Origin: Micropterix aruncella
Taxonomy: Eukaryota; Arthropoda; Insecta; Lepidoptera; Micropterigidae
DNA length: 64,000 nucleotides
Assembly (NCBI GenBank): GCA_944548615.1
Contig: OX155964.1
Span: 11,996,925-12,060,924 of the forward strand
Reading direction: 5' to 3'
Shown one piece after another: positions 53,574 to 64,000 of this stretch; positions within the stretch are counted from its first letter, which is position 1; every line of letters starts with the position of its first letter. The notes beneath the pieces are model-generated. The model saw only the letters and a list, made by a program, of their open reading frames with translations. It was not told the origin of the DNA and did not search any database. A program made the translations under genes and the position numbers.

Positions 53574-54145
53574 GTTTACACGTGCTTAGTACTTGCCAGT
53601 AGTACTTGTCGAGTGATCATGAGAAGTAACCGTTTACACGTTAGTATTAATTAGCAGAAAGGTATTAGTGGCTCGACATCCGTTCGAAATGGAACACTAT
53701 CGCCGCCTTATTACGAGCAGTGTGTTCAAACACTACTCAAAATTATTGTATCAACGTCGTTAAACGATCTTACCAGAGGGTATTAACGATTGTGGACTGG
53801 ATTGAAATTCATAGGATTGAAATTTCTGGGTGAATTTTAAAGTGGTTTGGAATTCCATTTTTCTGCCGCAATAATTACAAAATAAACTTGGCAAATATCA
53901 CGTAAACAGACACACGTGTGTTCACTTGCCGTTTCAATTAGTCACTAACCCTTGCCGCGGCTGGTCACACGAGTCAGCAAGCGACAAGTGCTTAGTAATT
54001 TGAGGTGGGGGTAGTAGTCGCTTGTCGCTTTGTAAATCGGATCGGCTTCTATTCAATTGCACTGACATGCTGAATCAGCAGGTATACACGCAAGGTATTA
54101 GTGCAAATGACAAGAACTAAACATTAGCTATTAAGCCCGTGTTAA
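53574..54145. mobile_element. Possible MITE with TTWACACGKGCTTARTA ends
   Basis: GTTTACACGTGCTTAGTA at the left and the complement of TTAACACGGGCTTAATA at the right form imperfect inverted ends about 570 bp apart. CTTAGTA and ACAAGTGCTTAGTAA recur inside. No target duplication was established, so this is tentative. Confidence 0.3.
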
Positions 54146-56945
54146 TGTACCATAAAGCTGTTTTCAAAACAGTGGGTCATCTCTAAATTCATCTTGGGAA
54201 GTGGCGGCCGACTTCACAATACTGTTTAAAATAGGGGTTTTCGGCTACATACTGATTAAAGACCGTCATCCTCGATTCTAGACTCGATTCTAGTCTATGA
54301 AACGGCGCAGTGGAATCCACGGACGCGACTTTACAATTTAGGAATAGCAGTTATGGTGGCCTATGTTCGGCATCGGGCACTGTGTTATACTCGTTCGGAG
54401 GTATCAGGATCACATACGATATAAGGAGATACACCTTCACTATTTCATACAAAAGTCCAATGCTCAGTCTCGCCCGCGCGCCATAGCTCTGTAAAACGCT
54501 GTTAGGAATTCGAACTTCAAATCTCCAATCGCGATGCATCATCTGATTGACGTCCCATAGCTTCATTCCTCTCTCGCAGCAGTCTAACGCCTAGCGTTTT
54601 CCAGCCTCCTATCGCGCCATGTTCTCCTGATACGTGAGAAATCTTTCTGCACTGACCGCTCAGATTAGATGATTTGCACCTGCGACTTCAGTTTCAAAAA
54701 CGTGTATTTCTTATTTAGATTCGTGGAGCTTGTGGTACTAATAATATAAAAGCAATTATAGTCCGCATCACGCGCGCTGCGTCGCCAAATCAAACGCCGG
54801 ACATCCGTTTTGCAATTGCGGTCGAGTGTCATCGTAATTTGCGCGAACTTCACAACCAGCTATTCTGGGAAAATACGGCTCATGAACGTTCATTCATGCT
54901 GTATTGGATGGCACATACCAAAATTATAGGTACCAGAAGAGAGACATATTCATGTTAATAATAAAGAAGAACATTGAAAAACACAGACAATTTAAATGTA
55001 TCATAGCATAGTGCATTTCTTAAATATAATCATTATATTATAGCTCAACATTTCTCTCATTATATATTATTAAATACTCTACTGTGTGGTTTTCGTTTGA
55101 TTATTTTATGACACTGCTAATTTTGTTAAAATGTTTGTTTTATTCTCTGTAAAATATGGATACCATTGTTTTTGTTTTCATTTTTAATAACTTTCAATAA
55201 CTAAACACTTTTATATTATATTCTGCAATAATATATCTTATCCGCTTGAATATACTGATGTTTTGACATTCTTTTCGTTAACTCTTGACTATTGTTCTTT
55301 ATTTCATCACGTAAGTATATAATTAAATAGTCTATGTAAGTCCCAATGTTATGCTTTTATTTGTAGTATCATTATTTAAGACAAAGTCACAAAAGTCTAC
55401 TAACTATGTCTAATGTGATCTTTAAGTAATATCTTATATTTAGATTATGAGCGAGCCTGCAGTGCGTTTCAATAGACACTTGTAACAATGAAACTCTGTA
55501 GCTTTCCATTAAAACGAACACATGATTGAATTTTAAAAAATGTATTTAAAGATATTTACTTAATGTATAAATCCCCCCTCCCCCCCCCTACCTCCCCCAC
55601 CCGTCTCCTAGCTTATCCTTATATCCCGGTTCTCCCTTCGATATTGAGTTGACGTATGTTATTAATTTCTGTCCTATTTTTATTATTATCTTTATTATAT
55701 TGGCCCAATTTATTACGATCACAGCTTTGCAAAAATACACTTCTTATATATTAATTTGCCTAAATAAGCAAGTCACAATGGCACTTGGCTTAACCTTGTT
55801 GTACTGTATTGTGTGAGCAATAAGTTTTTCAAACAGACAAACAAACTTGACCATTTCCTTACTACTTCGCTTGATCCGATGCTTTTATTAGTCCGATTCA
55901 AAAGTCATATTTTTTGTTACTGGCAACACCAGGTCTTCGCGACAAACATCATTGAAGATCGCATAAACGATCAGCTTCCGGTCGGGTCGACATTGACCGT
56001 GTGTCATCACCAGTGTCGCGGAATGCGCGCAAAGCTCGCCATTGTTGCGGTTGCATTGCATATTGACTGGATGGGCGATGCGACGGACGCCGAGCTTCCG
56101 GTCATACAGAGTTGCCAAAACGGGAAAAAATGCACCGAATTGTTATAGTAATTTTGAGTTCGTTTATAAAGAAATCTGTATCATAATAATAACTCTTTTA
56201 TAGAAAGGATTCATTTTAAATATTGGATTATTCGTAGAAATTCATTTGAAAAAATAGTTTTTGCAATTTCGTTATTTTTATTTTAACGTTTTAAATCCAT
56301 CAAACTTCAGAAAAATAGATCTTAACGAAAGTAAGTATAGCTGCTTTTATTTATTCTTAAAAATATTGAGCATTTAAGAGAAATCTATCATTTTTATAAA
56401 GACGAAGCTGATCTACTATTTTTTCTAAGACATCTTGTAGACGTAAGAAGTTAGCTATAGGCATAAGATGTTTTGCTACATGCGAGCGTCCACTTACCAC
56501 CCATTCACTCTCCCTTCAAAGCCAAAGAATTGAGATGCGAAAATTGCACGCGTTATTGCAGTTTGTGACATCTCTCTTGAGATTGCTTGACATTTCGTAA
56601 GGGTCAACGAATATCGGCTTTAGGAATAGTTGCTGCTAATCTATGAAAACGAAATGTATGGGATTTGAATTAAATTGAATGTTTTGGTGTTCAATTTAAC
56701 TCAAATTGAATGTTTTAAAACGAAGCTAAAGTCTTGTTATAAATAAGGTAGCTAATATTTTTGAAAATGTATAAGATGATACAACGAAAGCGAGTGTGTG
56801 GCATGTGGCATAACGACGTATGCGAGTACTCGTATATAATATATTGTGTGAATGTGCTCGGTCGACAGGAACGACCATTGGCGAAACGGCGGCGGTAGGT
56901 GGCGGAATGCTACAGGTCGCGCCAAACTTCTTGGTCCATCATACT
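54146..56945. other. AT-rich unassigned DNA
   Basis: No gene recognised in this 2.8 kb. It holds a C-rich tract at 55575-55612 and AT-rich stretches. The 111-codon frame at 55813-56148 has no family resemblance. Confidence 0.45.
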
Positions 56946-57556
56946 ATAACAACAATAATAATAAATTCTTTATTTTCAATCAAAAAATAAAATATAGAAA
57001 AGCGAGCTTATTGCCACAAAGCAATCTTACAACACACCTGTGCAGTTGTACATGCACGTTGTGGAAATAAAGCAATAAGTGCGTCTGCATAGAATACAAA
57101 ATACAATATTTAAACGAGGAGAGGAAATTGTGAGAGGAAGGAGAGAGAAAGGGAAGAACTGGTGAGTCTTGAATAATTCTTGGCGACTTCGTGTACTTGT
57201 TGGGAGATTGATCTAGAGTCTTGTATCATGAATACAGGACGACTAGGAGTAGAAATCAGTATTATGATAAGGAATTTTGGGTAAATTGACAAAGGCTGAC
57301 CGAAGTACGACGTAGTAGGAACTCAATGGTTCGAAAGGATCATGGAGATAGGATGGTGTTGATTGGGAGAATACCTACATGATAGAGATGACCAAGTATA
57401 TGAACATTTCTTCTTTGGCGTATGTGCCTTATATTCGGCCACGTGATCATACTTACGTAGACCGAAGATAAATCGTATGCATACATTTTGCAAACGTTCA
57501 AGTTTGTTGAGTAGTTCCTCTGGTAAATCAAGATATGCCACATCTGCACAGTGAAG
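56946..57556 (-). mobile_element. LINE 3' end (minus), same family as 49.1 kb
   Basis: On the minus strand the ORF2 end starts with YLDLPEELLNKLERLQN and CIRFIFGLRKYDHVAEY near 57540-57430, then shifts frame. The 3' UTR includes GTTGTAAGATTGCTTTGTGG and ends in a TTATTATTATTGTTG tail at about 56946. The 5' truncation is close to that of the 49.1 kb copy. Confidence 0.75.
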
Positions 57557-57934
57557 AAAAGATAGGAGAAAAGACTGTGAGACTGTGAGACTGAATTGAA
57601 GTTTCAGTGGCTTCGATTTAAGGCGGAATTGTTAATTTTACGATGAAACTTTGAATAAGAATGTAAGGTGGCGTCGCGATCAGAGCAAACTTAATACTAT
57701 ATGTGTTCCTCATTGATATTGATGTCGTATTATTTCCACTTTAACTTTTTGAAGGCATCCTCTAGAGCAGCGTTTCTCAAAGTGGGGTACGCGAACCCCT
57801 AGGGGTTCGCCAGTTGATCGTAGGGGGGTTCGCAGCAAGATTTACGCGATCGCGATAAGATTGTGCGACAGGAATTATTGCCCTTCAAGCTTATTTTAAA
57901 AATATGTCATTTTTGGGCAGCAGGGCGGAAAAAA

Positions 57935-58148
57935 GGGGGAAGTCCCCTAACGCCGGACGGCACCTAATTTCGGACACTAATAGTATCGCGATAAGTCCCG
58001 GCGCGATCGATACAAAGACGTAGGAAAAGGAAAAGCGTACGCTTCCGCGGACCCTTTTCGTCCGTCTTTGTATCAATCGCGCCGCGACTTGACGATATAC
58101 TATTAGTGTCCGACGCTAGGTGCCGTCCGGCGTTAGGGGACTTCCCCC
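57935..58148. mobile_element. 214-bp palindromic element nested in the hAT element
   Basis: GGGGGAAGTCCCCTAACGCC at the left pairs with GGCGTTAGGGGACTTCCCCC at the right; pairing continues through ACACTAATAGTAT and CGATACAAAGACG to a loop of about 35 bp. Arms of about 85-90 bp. It splits the hAT element. No target duplication identified. Confidence 0.75.
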
Positions 58149-58187
58149 AATATTCCAAGCTATCACGCACAATGGTGAATTACCTTT

Positions 58188-58361
58188 TGCCCTTCGTGAC
58201 AAAATACTTGTGAGAGTGGATTTTCACACCTGGGTATGATAAAAACGAAATTCAGAAATCCTTTTGATACTGAATCAGAATTAATATTGAAATTCACCAA
58301 AGTTGCTCTTAAAAAGACTCAATTAGCAAGGAGAAGCAAACTTATCAATCACATTAATTAA
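58188..58361 (+). pseudogene. hAT transposase dimerisation-domain relic (ZBED/Buster-like)
   Basis: LPFVTKY, and after a frameshift CESGFSHLGMIKTKFRNPF followed by TESELILKFTKVALKKTQLA and INHIN before a stop. This matches the C-terminal dimerisation region of hAT transposases of the Buster/ZBED5-like group (YLCESGFS.L..IKTK.R..L..E..L...L). All N-terminal parts (BED zinc finger, RNase-H-like core) are missing. It lies just inside the right end of the hAT element, as expected for an internally deleted copy. Confidence 0.75.
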
Positions 58362-58519
58362 CAAGCAATATTATTGCTTTTTATGACTATATTTTCTGTT
58401 ATTTAAATAAAAACCCTTACTGTCTGCTATAGCTAGATTTTTAAAAAGGGGTTCGCACTCGTCTGTGAAATTTAATAGGGGTACGTGGGGATATAAGTTT
58501 GAGAAACCCTGCTCTATAG

Positions 58520-58961
58520 CATTGCTGAATGTATATTTTATTAGAGTATAAATGTGTTTATATGTATTCGTGTTACCTGAGCAGGTGTTCGAGGAGCCAA
58601 GATGTTTGGAGCGACCAGTACATTAGGTAATTTTAAAACCATTTCTATTCGCACGCCCGCTGCCGCCTCTGAAGACACGCCGACTTTATATCAATGTATA
58701 CAAGTGCACAAAGCATCTCACTTAATGCCTTAATATCTTCAGCGACCAGCGGTTCCCAAATATCCAAGATGTTTAACTCTACAAAAGCGCATGATAATGA
58801 TATCGGTGGTCTTAATAAAAAAAATACTGTTGGACAAACGTTTTGGAATCACTTTAAACCGTTGCTTCGCGGAGACGCGTCATTCGATTCTCGTGATTCA
58901 GACGAGATTCGGTAACGATTGCACATACTTCACATATAATAACGGCGAGTTTGATTGCAAA
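58520..58961. other. Unassigned DNA
   Basis: Frames at 58694-58979 have no family resemblance; nothing else seen. Confidence 0.45.
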
Positions 58962-58980
58962 CGCGTAACTTTAATATAAA

Positions 58981-59176
58981 ATCGAAGACTATGGCGGTTG
59001 TGTGACATTATAAATAAGATAAAGACGAACGGGTAAGACTGGTAGACTGTCACGACTGACTGGTAGACAGAAACACGGGAAGACTGTCTACCCTGGACTT
59101 CGGCGGTTGCAACACCGCCGAAACGTCGGGTGTAACAAACTTCACGCGGTAAATTAGTTTTTATCTTATTTATAAT
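58981..59176 (-). mobile_element. Family F retroposon (minus)
   Basis: Starts ATCGAAGACTATGGCGGTTG, the complement of the family 3' end, and contains GACTGTCTACCCTGG and CCGAAACGTCGGGTG, ending TTATCTTATTTATAATG. Both ends are therefore inverted copies of one another. Flanks GCGTAACTTTAATATAA and GCGTACCTTTTATTATT look like a decayed long target duplication. Confidence 0.6.
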
Positions 59177-59739
59177 GCGTACCTTTTATTATTAAAATTT
59201 TATGTTTCAGAAAACTTACAGAGTTATACAATTATTATTTAAAAATTATGTGCAAAAGTAAGGATAATTAAGTGTCCACAATTAAACATATTGTTACAGC
59301 GCAAAATATAAAATATACGAAAAATAAAAAAACAGTTTTTAGGTAATAGGGTAAATTTCAAGGAAAAGGATAGGATTATGAAATTAATAGAAATTAAATT
59401 GCTTAAATAAACATAATACTGATAAAACAATATCCCATTAAGGTATGATGATAATAAAACATGAACAGTACAGATAAAAGAATAGATAAATAGGTATATT
59501 ATACATATTTATATATTTATAACTTGAACGTCTAGTGTAAATTTCCGAAAGTCCGAAAAAAGTTCATTTTTGGTAGTTCAGCTAAACCGCTTTCAAAGTC
59601 AAATTGCAATGACATCACAAAGAGCTCGAGCAGAAGCGAACAAAATGTACATTAAAATATTTGTATAGTCAAACATTTGCAAAGATATAATCTGCTAGAT
59701 CTTGAAGCTGCCTCCGAAAATGCTGCACGATTCTCGAAT
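59177..59739. other. AT-rich unassigned DNA
   Basis: No gene recognised. Confidence 0.5.
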
Positions 59740-60032
59740 ATATAATTATAATATACTCTTTATTTGCACTTAATTATTATACAAAAAGGCAAGCTTATTG
59801 CCACATGGCAATGTCTTACAACTAACCTAATCACAGTAATACATGCGCGCATTGTGGAAATAAAGATTATTACATTCGTCTGCATAAATTACAGACCAGT
59901 AAAGGTATTTAAAACAAAGAATGCCCGAGGAGAGGAAATTGGGAGAGGAAGAGGAGAGAAAGGGAAGAACTGGTTACTTCTTAGAAAGGAAGTAATCCTT
60001 AAGGTGAGTCTTAAATGGCGATCTTTTTAATT
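59740..60032 (-). mobile_element. LINE 3' end (minus), third copy
   Basis: On the minus strand it encodes only the last residues of ORF2 (KTHLKDYFLSKK, stop at about 59980), then a 3' UTR with GGTTAGTTGTAAGACATTGC and CCATGTGGCAATAAGC and a TATTATAATTAT tail. The most 5'-truncated of the three copies, and nearly identical to the 49.1 kb copy where they overlap. Confidence 0.75.
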
Positions 60033-61124
60033 GAAAAATAAATCTGACGCTGTGATTCATTCAATTTTCATTCATTGTACATTTCACACAAAACTCTCAT
60101 ATAAATTGGTGAAATGAGAGTCGCTGACCGCGAAAAGGTTAGGGTGTGTGTGGCTGTGTGTATGTGTGTATTTGTGCTCACGTGCACAGGTGGGTAGGTT
60201 GGGAGGGGGTTATCTCACAATGGCATTGGATGGCGGCGGGCTAAGCATGCATTCCTTGCATTAAGATGTAATCTAGATAAAGGAGTCGAAAAAACACATG
60301 CACACAAACACTCCCACATGCAAAAGCGTATGCTTAATGCGCACACGGACCGTGCGACTTGGGTGCAATTAGCTGGAGCGCTCATGATAATTGACTGGCC
60401 GGTGCCAGTTTATTTATATCATAATACGAGAACCGAAAAGAGGCAGACTTTTACTTGACCCGTAACACATCTAATGTTTTAGTTAAATCTAACCTACTTA
60501 CGTTCTTCATTTATAGTATTTTAAAGAAACCCATTGTGCCAGTGGTTTTGTTTTAAATACTTTATTTGCAGGAAAAAAGACAAAGCTACACTACTATAAA
60601 AAAAATAACAATTGACCGCTATTGCTGTAAAAATATTTTTGTATATCAAAATTCAGATTTAGCGATTCATTAGACAGAAAAGGCCGGCGGATATCTCTTA
60701 TCAGGTATCAAATCTCAGCATTAGGATAAACTATTTTTGTACATAATTTGGTCGTAAGTGGTCGTGTGGTTTCTTAGATACAGACACAGACAGACATTTT
60801 CCAAAAATCACTATTTTGGATTCCCAGAACCTCAAAACGTGGATTTTTCTATTTACATACTTAGTGTCACACGATGTATTTTTTGGTAAAGTAAAAATAC
60901 TGAATAGATAATTTTAAAGTAATAGATAATGTTAAATATAGTATTTCGTGTCAATAATTAATAATCTCAAAATTAAAAAAAAAACTATTTTTTTCATTTT
61001 ATGTTTTTATTGCATTTGACCTGAGGATTCTTTTTTTAAAATTTATGGCAGTCTTTAAAAAAGCACTGTACTTAGTAAAATTCTTAAGCCATTGTCGCGA
61101 ATCCGAGAGCGAGGATATTTTCCT
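60033..61124. other. Unassigned DNA
   Basis: TG-rich stretch at 60140-60190; otherwise AT-rich. No gene recognised. Confidence 0.45.
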
Positions 61125-61826
61125 TCGTTCCGGACCTCTTTTACATGACTGCCCAAAAAAAGGAGTTCAATGTGTTCAAGGTTCATCTATGTATGTTATC
61201 CGTTTCTTTATTTCACCATAACTTCTAAACGCTTGAACCGATTTAGAAGTGTGTGGTTTTTTAATTTCGCTAGGTCATTCCTAGTTAGCGAGTGCTTTGC
61301 GGCGCTTAAATGAAATTCACTCGATGGCACCAGGTTTTGATATTTTTACCGCCATTCGTTTAAATTGTTGGCTATTAGTTATTTATTCTTATACAATAGC
61401 TAGTATTATGAGTAACACTATATTTATAAAACTACGGTGATATTTATTAATTTTGCTTTTAAACGCATTGGTTTTAATGAAATTTTTATTAGTAATAAAT
61501 AAATAAATTTTTATTATTAATAAATAATAATCAAATAAATAAAAAATAAATAAGTGTCATAGCGCACCTTAACTGTCCAAATATCAAGTAAGTAGTTGTC
61601 TAAATCTAAATGTCAATACATTAATATATTATAAATATATCGTGATTAGTGTCCAATGAAAGGTTTAACTGAGTAAATTCAGGAAATATACATGAATCTA
61701 TATAGATAAATAAATAAACCACAAATATTTAATAAAAACCCGTAATAAAAATAATTATAAACACAATAGTTCACTTTCTGTAATAGCAGTCGTGGTTTTT
61801 ATTCTTTTTGATATATTTACTTCTAT
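61125..61826 (+). repeat. Family E repeat, plus copy
   Basis: Shares TGTGTTCAAGGTTCATCTAT-type sequence, CTTGAACCGATTTAGAA, GTCTAAATGTC and AATAGTTCACTTTCTGTAA with the minus copy at 63575-64000. AT-rich and non-coding. The right end is interrupted by the family F insertion at 61827. Confidence 0.6.
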
Positions 61827-62043
61827 AGTATAAAATCGAAGACTATCGCGGTTGTTTGACATTATAGATAGGATAGAAAACGAATTTACCGCGTGAAATT
61901 TGTAGAACGCGTTTCGGTGACGTAGCAGCCGCCGTTGTGAAGGGTAGACTGAAGAGCTGTCAATCCGTTGTTTTGCGGGTAGGCCGCATACCGCTGCCGC
62001 CACTGCTTAGGTTATAACGGTGGTGGGGGGCCGGGCTCGGATT
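61827..62043 (-). mobile_element. Family F retroposon, 14-bp TSD
   Basis: Flanked by a perfect 14-bp duplication ATATTTACTTCTAT (61813-61826 and 62044-62057). On the minus strand it reads from GAGCCCGGCCCCCCACCACC through AGTCTACCCTTCACAACGG and GCGGTAAATTCGTTTTCTAT to the 3' end AACCGCGATAGTCTTCGATT. Unlike the copies at 24.96 and 36.3 kb it has no inverted 5' part and extends further 5', so it is the best guide to the parent sequence. Confidence 0.7.
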
Positions 62044-62057
62044 ATATTTACTTCTAT

Positions 62058-63574
62058 TCTGGTTTGTCTTGCCGTGGATATTTGCGGATTTTGATGTTCC
62101 AAAGTATGAAACAAGTAAGGATTCGTAAATGTTTTTAATAATTGCATAACCTTATAGGTTTCCCAGTGATGTCAGCACAGTCGTGTCTGTGTAAATGCAA
62201 ATGTAAGAAAAATAAGATGGGGTCGCCCTTAAAAGTGCCACTTAAAAGTAGCCAACTAAAAGTGCCCCTGTCGTACGGGTCTTTCGCATGACACGGTGGC
62301 ACCATCCTCAGGGAATTATCGACCTGTCCGCCAACTGTAAATTAGTCCCTCAATATGAAATATAACACGCTAAGGAGAATCTAAAACAGAAAAAAAAAAA
62401 CAATAAAATGGGACTTGGTTTTACGATATACCTAGATATGTACGAGAGGATCACGAACCCAGCCCAGTTCTTTTTTAATTCCCACAAAAAAATATATACA
62501 TATTTCAAGTACAAGTTCAATGCGGAATATAAGGCATTTATTTCTAAAAAAAAGATACAGGGTAATTTATATTTTCTGGCAGATTCTATAATAGCTCCTC
62601 TGCTATATACACAATATGTATATACATTTTTTCAAGCATATTAGTTACTTTAGAGTAGGGATGAGGACACTACAGTATACATCAGTGAAAAGAAATGTGT
62701 AGAAAATGATACAAAAACCTCAGGCGCAGGCGCAAAATGTCAGATTTTTGCAAATTTCTTTGTTTTGTGAGAAGTTTTTAATGACAATAGCGAATATGTA
62801 GTTACACAGACATATTAGGAGATAATAATAAGGAGAATATACAAAGATACTGAAGCCATTTGTCTTGTATAAGAGCCGGGGAACCAATTATTATAAAATT
62901 GACAATGTTACTATGGAAGATTGTGTCAACGCTATACATATCTACTCGAAGTTATCGTATTTATACAAACTGGAACTTCTATAAGTAAGATATTGAAGAA
63001 ATGTTTAAAGTTTTGTTTCTCTGTTGAAAAAAGTTTGAGAAGCTTTCAGCACACTGCGCTATCTAGCGCTAGGAAAAATATCTAATTTTGTTTATTAGCT
63101 ATATTTTACTTACCGCTAGATGGCGCATCGTGCTCAACGCCTTTTATAGTAATTTTGAAAAAAGAAAAACATTTTGTTTTCCATTGTTTTCAAATAAGGA
63201 TGCCGGTAACTAAAAATTCACCCTGTAAATATCGCAGCTGGCGGATCGGGATTGCTATTTTTTAGGCGTATAGAGAGCTGCCTTTCCTCGTCTATTAACT
63301 AAGTAGACAAAGTGTGGCGGCACCGCTGGGAAAACAGCGCAACTTCCCTTCCGCATCGCCAATCTCCGATCTCGTCTGATAAAATGAAAGAGCATAAAAA
63401 TCGAGAGTTTATTTACGGCCTGATCGCGCGGCGGATAGAAAGGGTTGTGTGCGATTGCGAAATCACTTCTCACTGGGACCATTCTATGCAAATGGCCAAA
63501 CGGGGGAAATAGAAGCGGCGCTGAGACATGATTTATTGATAGGAGTACAGCGATATCATAATAATCGTCGAACA
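62058..63574. other. Unassigned DNA
   Basis: Three short tandem units around ACTTAAAAGTGCC at 62230-62270. The 106-codon minus-strand frame at 63255-63575 has no family resemblance. Confidence 0.45.
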
Positions 63575-64000
63575 AGTAAATATATTAAAATGGATAAAAA
63601 ACACTACTGCCGTTACAGAAAGTGAACTATTGTAATTATAATTATTTTTATTACGTTTTTTTAATGAAATATTTGTGGTTTATGCATTTATCTCTTTATT
63701 TGTCTTTTTATTTATTTATCAGGTGTTTCATTTGACACTAAACACTGTATTTATGTTAATTTATCGACATTTAGACATTTGGACATTTAGACCACTGCTT
63801 ACCTAATATCTGCTTTCTCCTTATATGAAAGCAAGGGCTACTATATGACACTCGGGATGACAACGATTCTAACAATACTACACATTTCTAAATCGGTTCA
63901 AGAGTTTAGAAGTTATGGTAGAATAAAGAAACCCTGAACACATTACACTCCATTTTTGTCGGGCTGTCGTGTAAAAAGAGATCTTTGTTTCGGCGATGTT
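63575..64000 (-). repeat. Family E repeat, minus copy, cut by window end
   Basis: Inverted partner of 61125-61826, with TTACAGAAAGTGAACTATT near 63613 and AAATCGGTTCAAGAG near 63891. It continues past the window edge. Confidence 0.6.

Larger units (their letters stand above)
57768..58511 (+). mobile_element. 744-bp hAT element with 8-bp TSD
   Basis: Ends CAGCGTTTCTCAAAGTGGGG and the complement of TTTGAGAAACCCTG are hAT-type inverted repeats. They are flanked by CTCTAGAG (57760-57767) and CTCTATAG (58512-58519), an 8-bp duplication with one change. Inside are the tail of a hAT transposase (58188-58361) and a second palindromic element (57935-58148). It is internally deleted and non-autonomous. 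Confidence 0.8.

Noticed and set aside
57891..58170. Overlapping minus-strand frames with similar peptides
   Set aside because: They are reflections of the two arms of the 214-bp palindromic element.

Overview
The window is eukaryotic nuclear DNA and very probably comes from an insect, most likely a moth or butterfly. The evidence is AT-rich sequence with no bacterial-style operons, short TTAGG-type runs (the arthropod telomere unit), tRNA-derived SINEs, relics of several LINE clades, mariner-, hAT- and Harbinger-like remnants, Helitron-like ends, and an LTR element whose primer-binding site matches the 3' end of insect tRNA-Lys(CUU). The species assignment is inference. I found no intact protein-coding gene: almost every open frame longer than 60 codons is chance or a fragment of a transposable element.

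Layout. 0-7.8 kb: low-complexity DNA, one coding-looking ORF (1315-1614), an RNase-H-type LINE tail (2.8-3.1 kb), a second LINE fragment (4.5 kb) and a TA-flanked mariner-like foldback (4.67-5.11 kb). 7.8-13.5 kb: two matching LINE 3' ends, a 305-bp Harbinger-like near-perfect hairpin flanked by TAA, and the first copies of an unnamed interspersed family (called family A here). 14.8-17.2 kb: family A again, then a repeat (family C) interrupted by a 458-bp foldback. 20-25.1 kb: a roughly 115-bp tandem array, a LINE relic, tRNA-SINEs, a 986-bp element with a perfect 8-bp target duplication, and the first member of a foldback retroposon family (family F). 25.5-33 kb: TTAGG-rich DNA, a 198-bp retroposon with a (TAC)n tail, SINEs, a Jockey-like LINE split by an antisense insertion, a mariner relic and an RTE-like reverse transcriptase relic. 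35-37 kb: an antisense LTR plus tRNA-Lys primer-binding site, and the second family C copy, interrupted by family F. 40-46.2 kb: an RNase H relic, a candidate solo LTR and a dense cluster of family A, including one complete copy with an 18-bp target duplication that itself carries a 579-bp insertion with a 12-bp duplication. 47-53.5 kb: Helitron-like ends, reverse transcriptase relics, the best-preserved LINE 3' end, and a solo LTR. 57-64 kb: two more copies of that LINE, a 744-bp hAT element hosting a second palindromic element, two family F copies, and a head-on inverted pair of repeats at the right edge.

The region is therefore a gene-poor transposon graveyard with repeated nesting. Functional links are those of mobile elements: SINEs whose 3' ends resemble a resident LINE tail, MITEs carrying remnants of their transposases, and LTR debris. 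Family A (nine or so copies, 18-bp target duplication, no A-rich tail) and family F (long target duplications plus an inverted 5' segment) are the two least ordinary observations.
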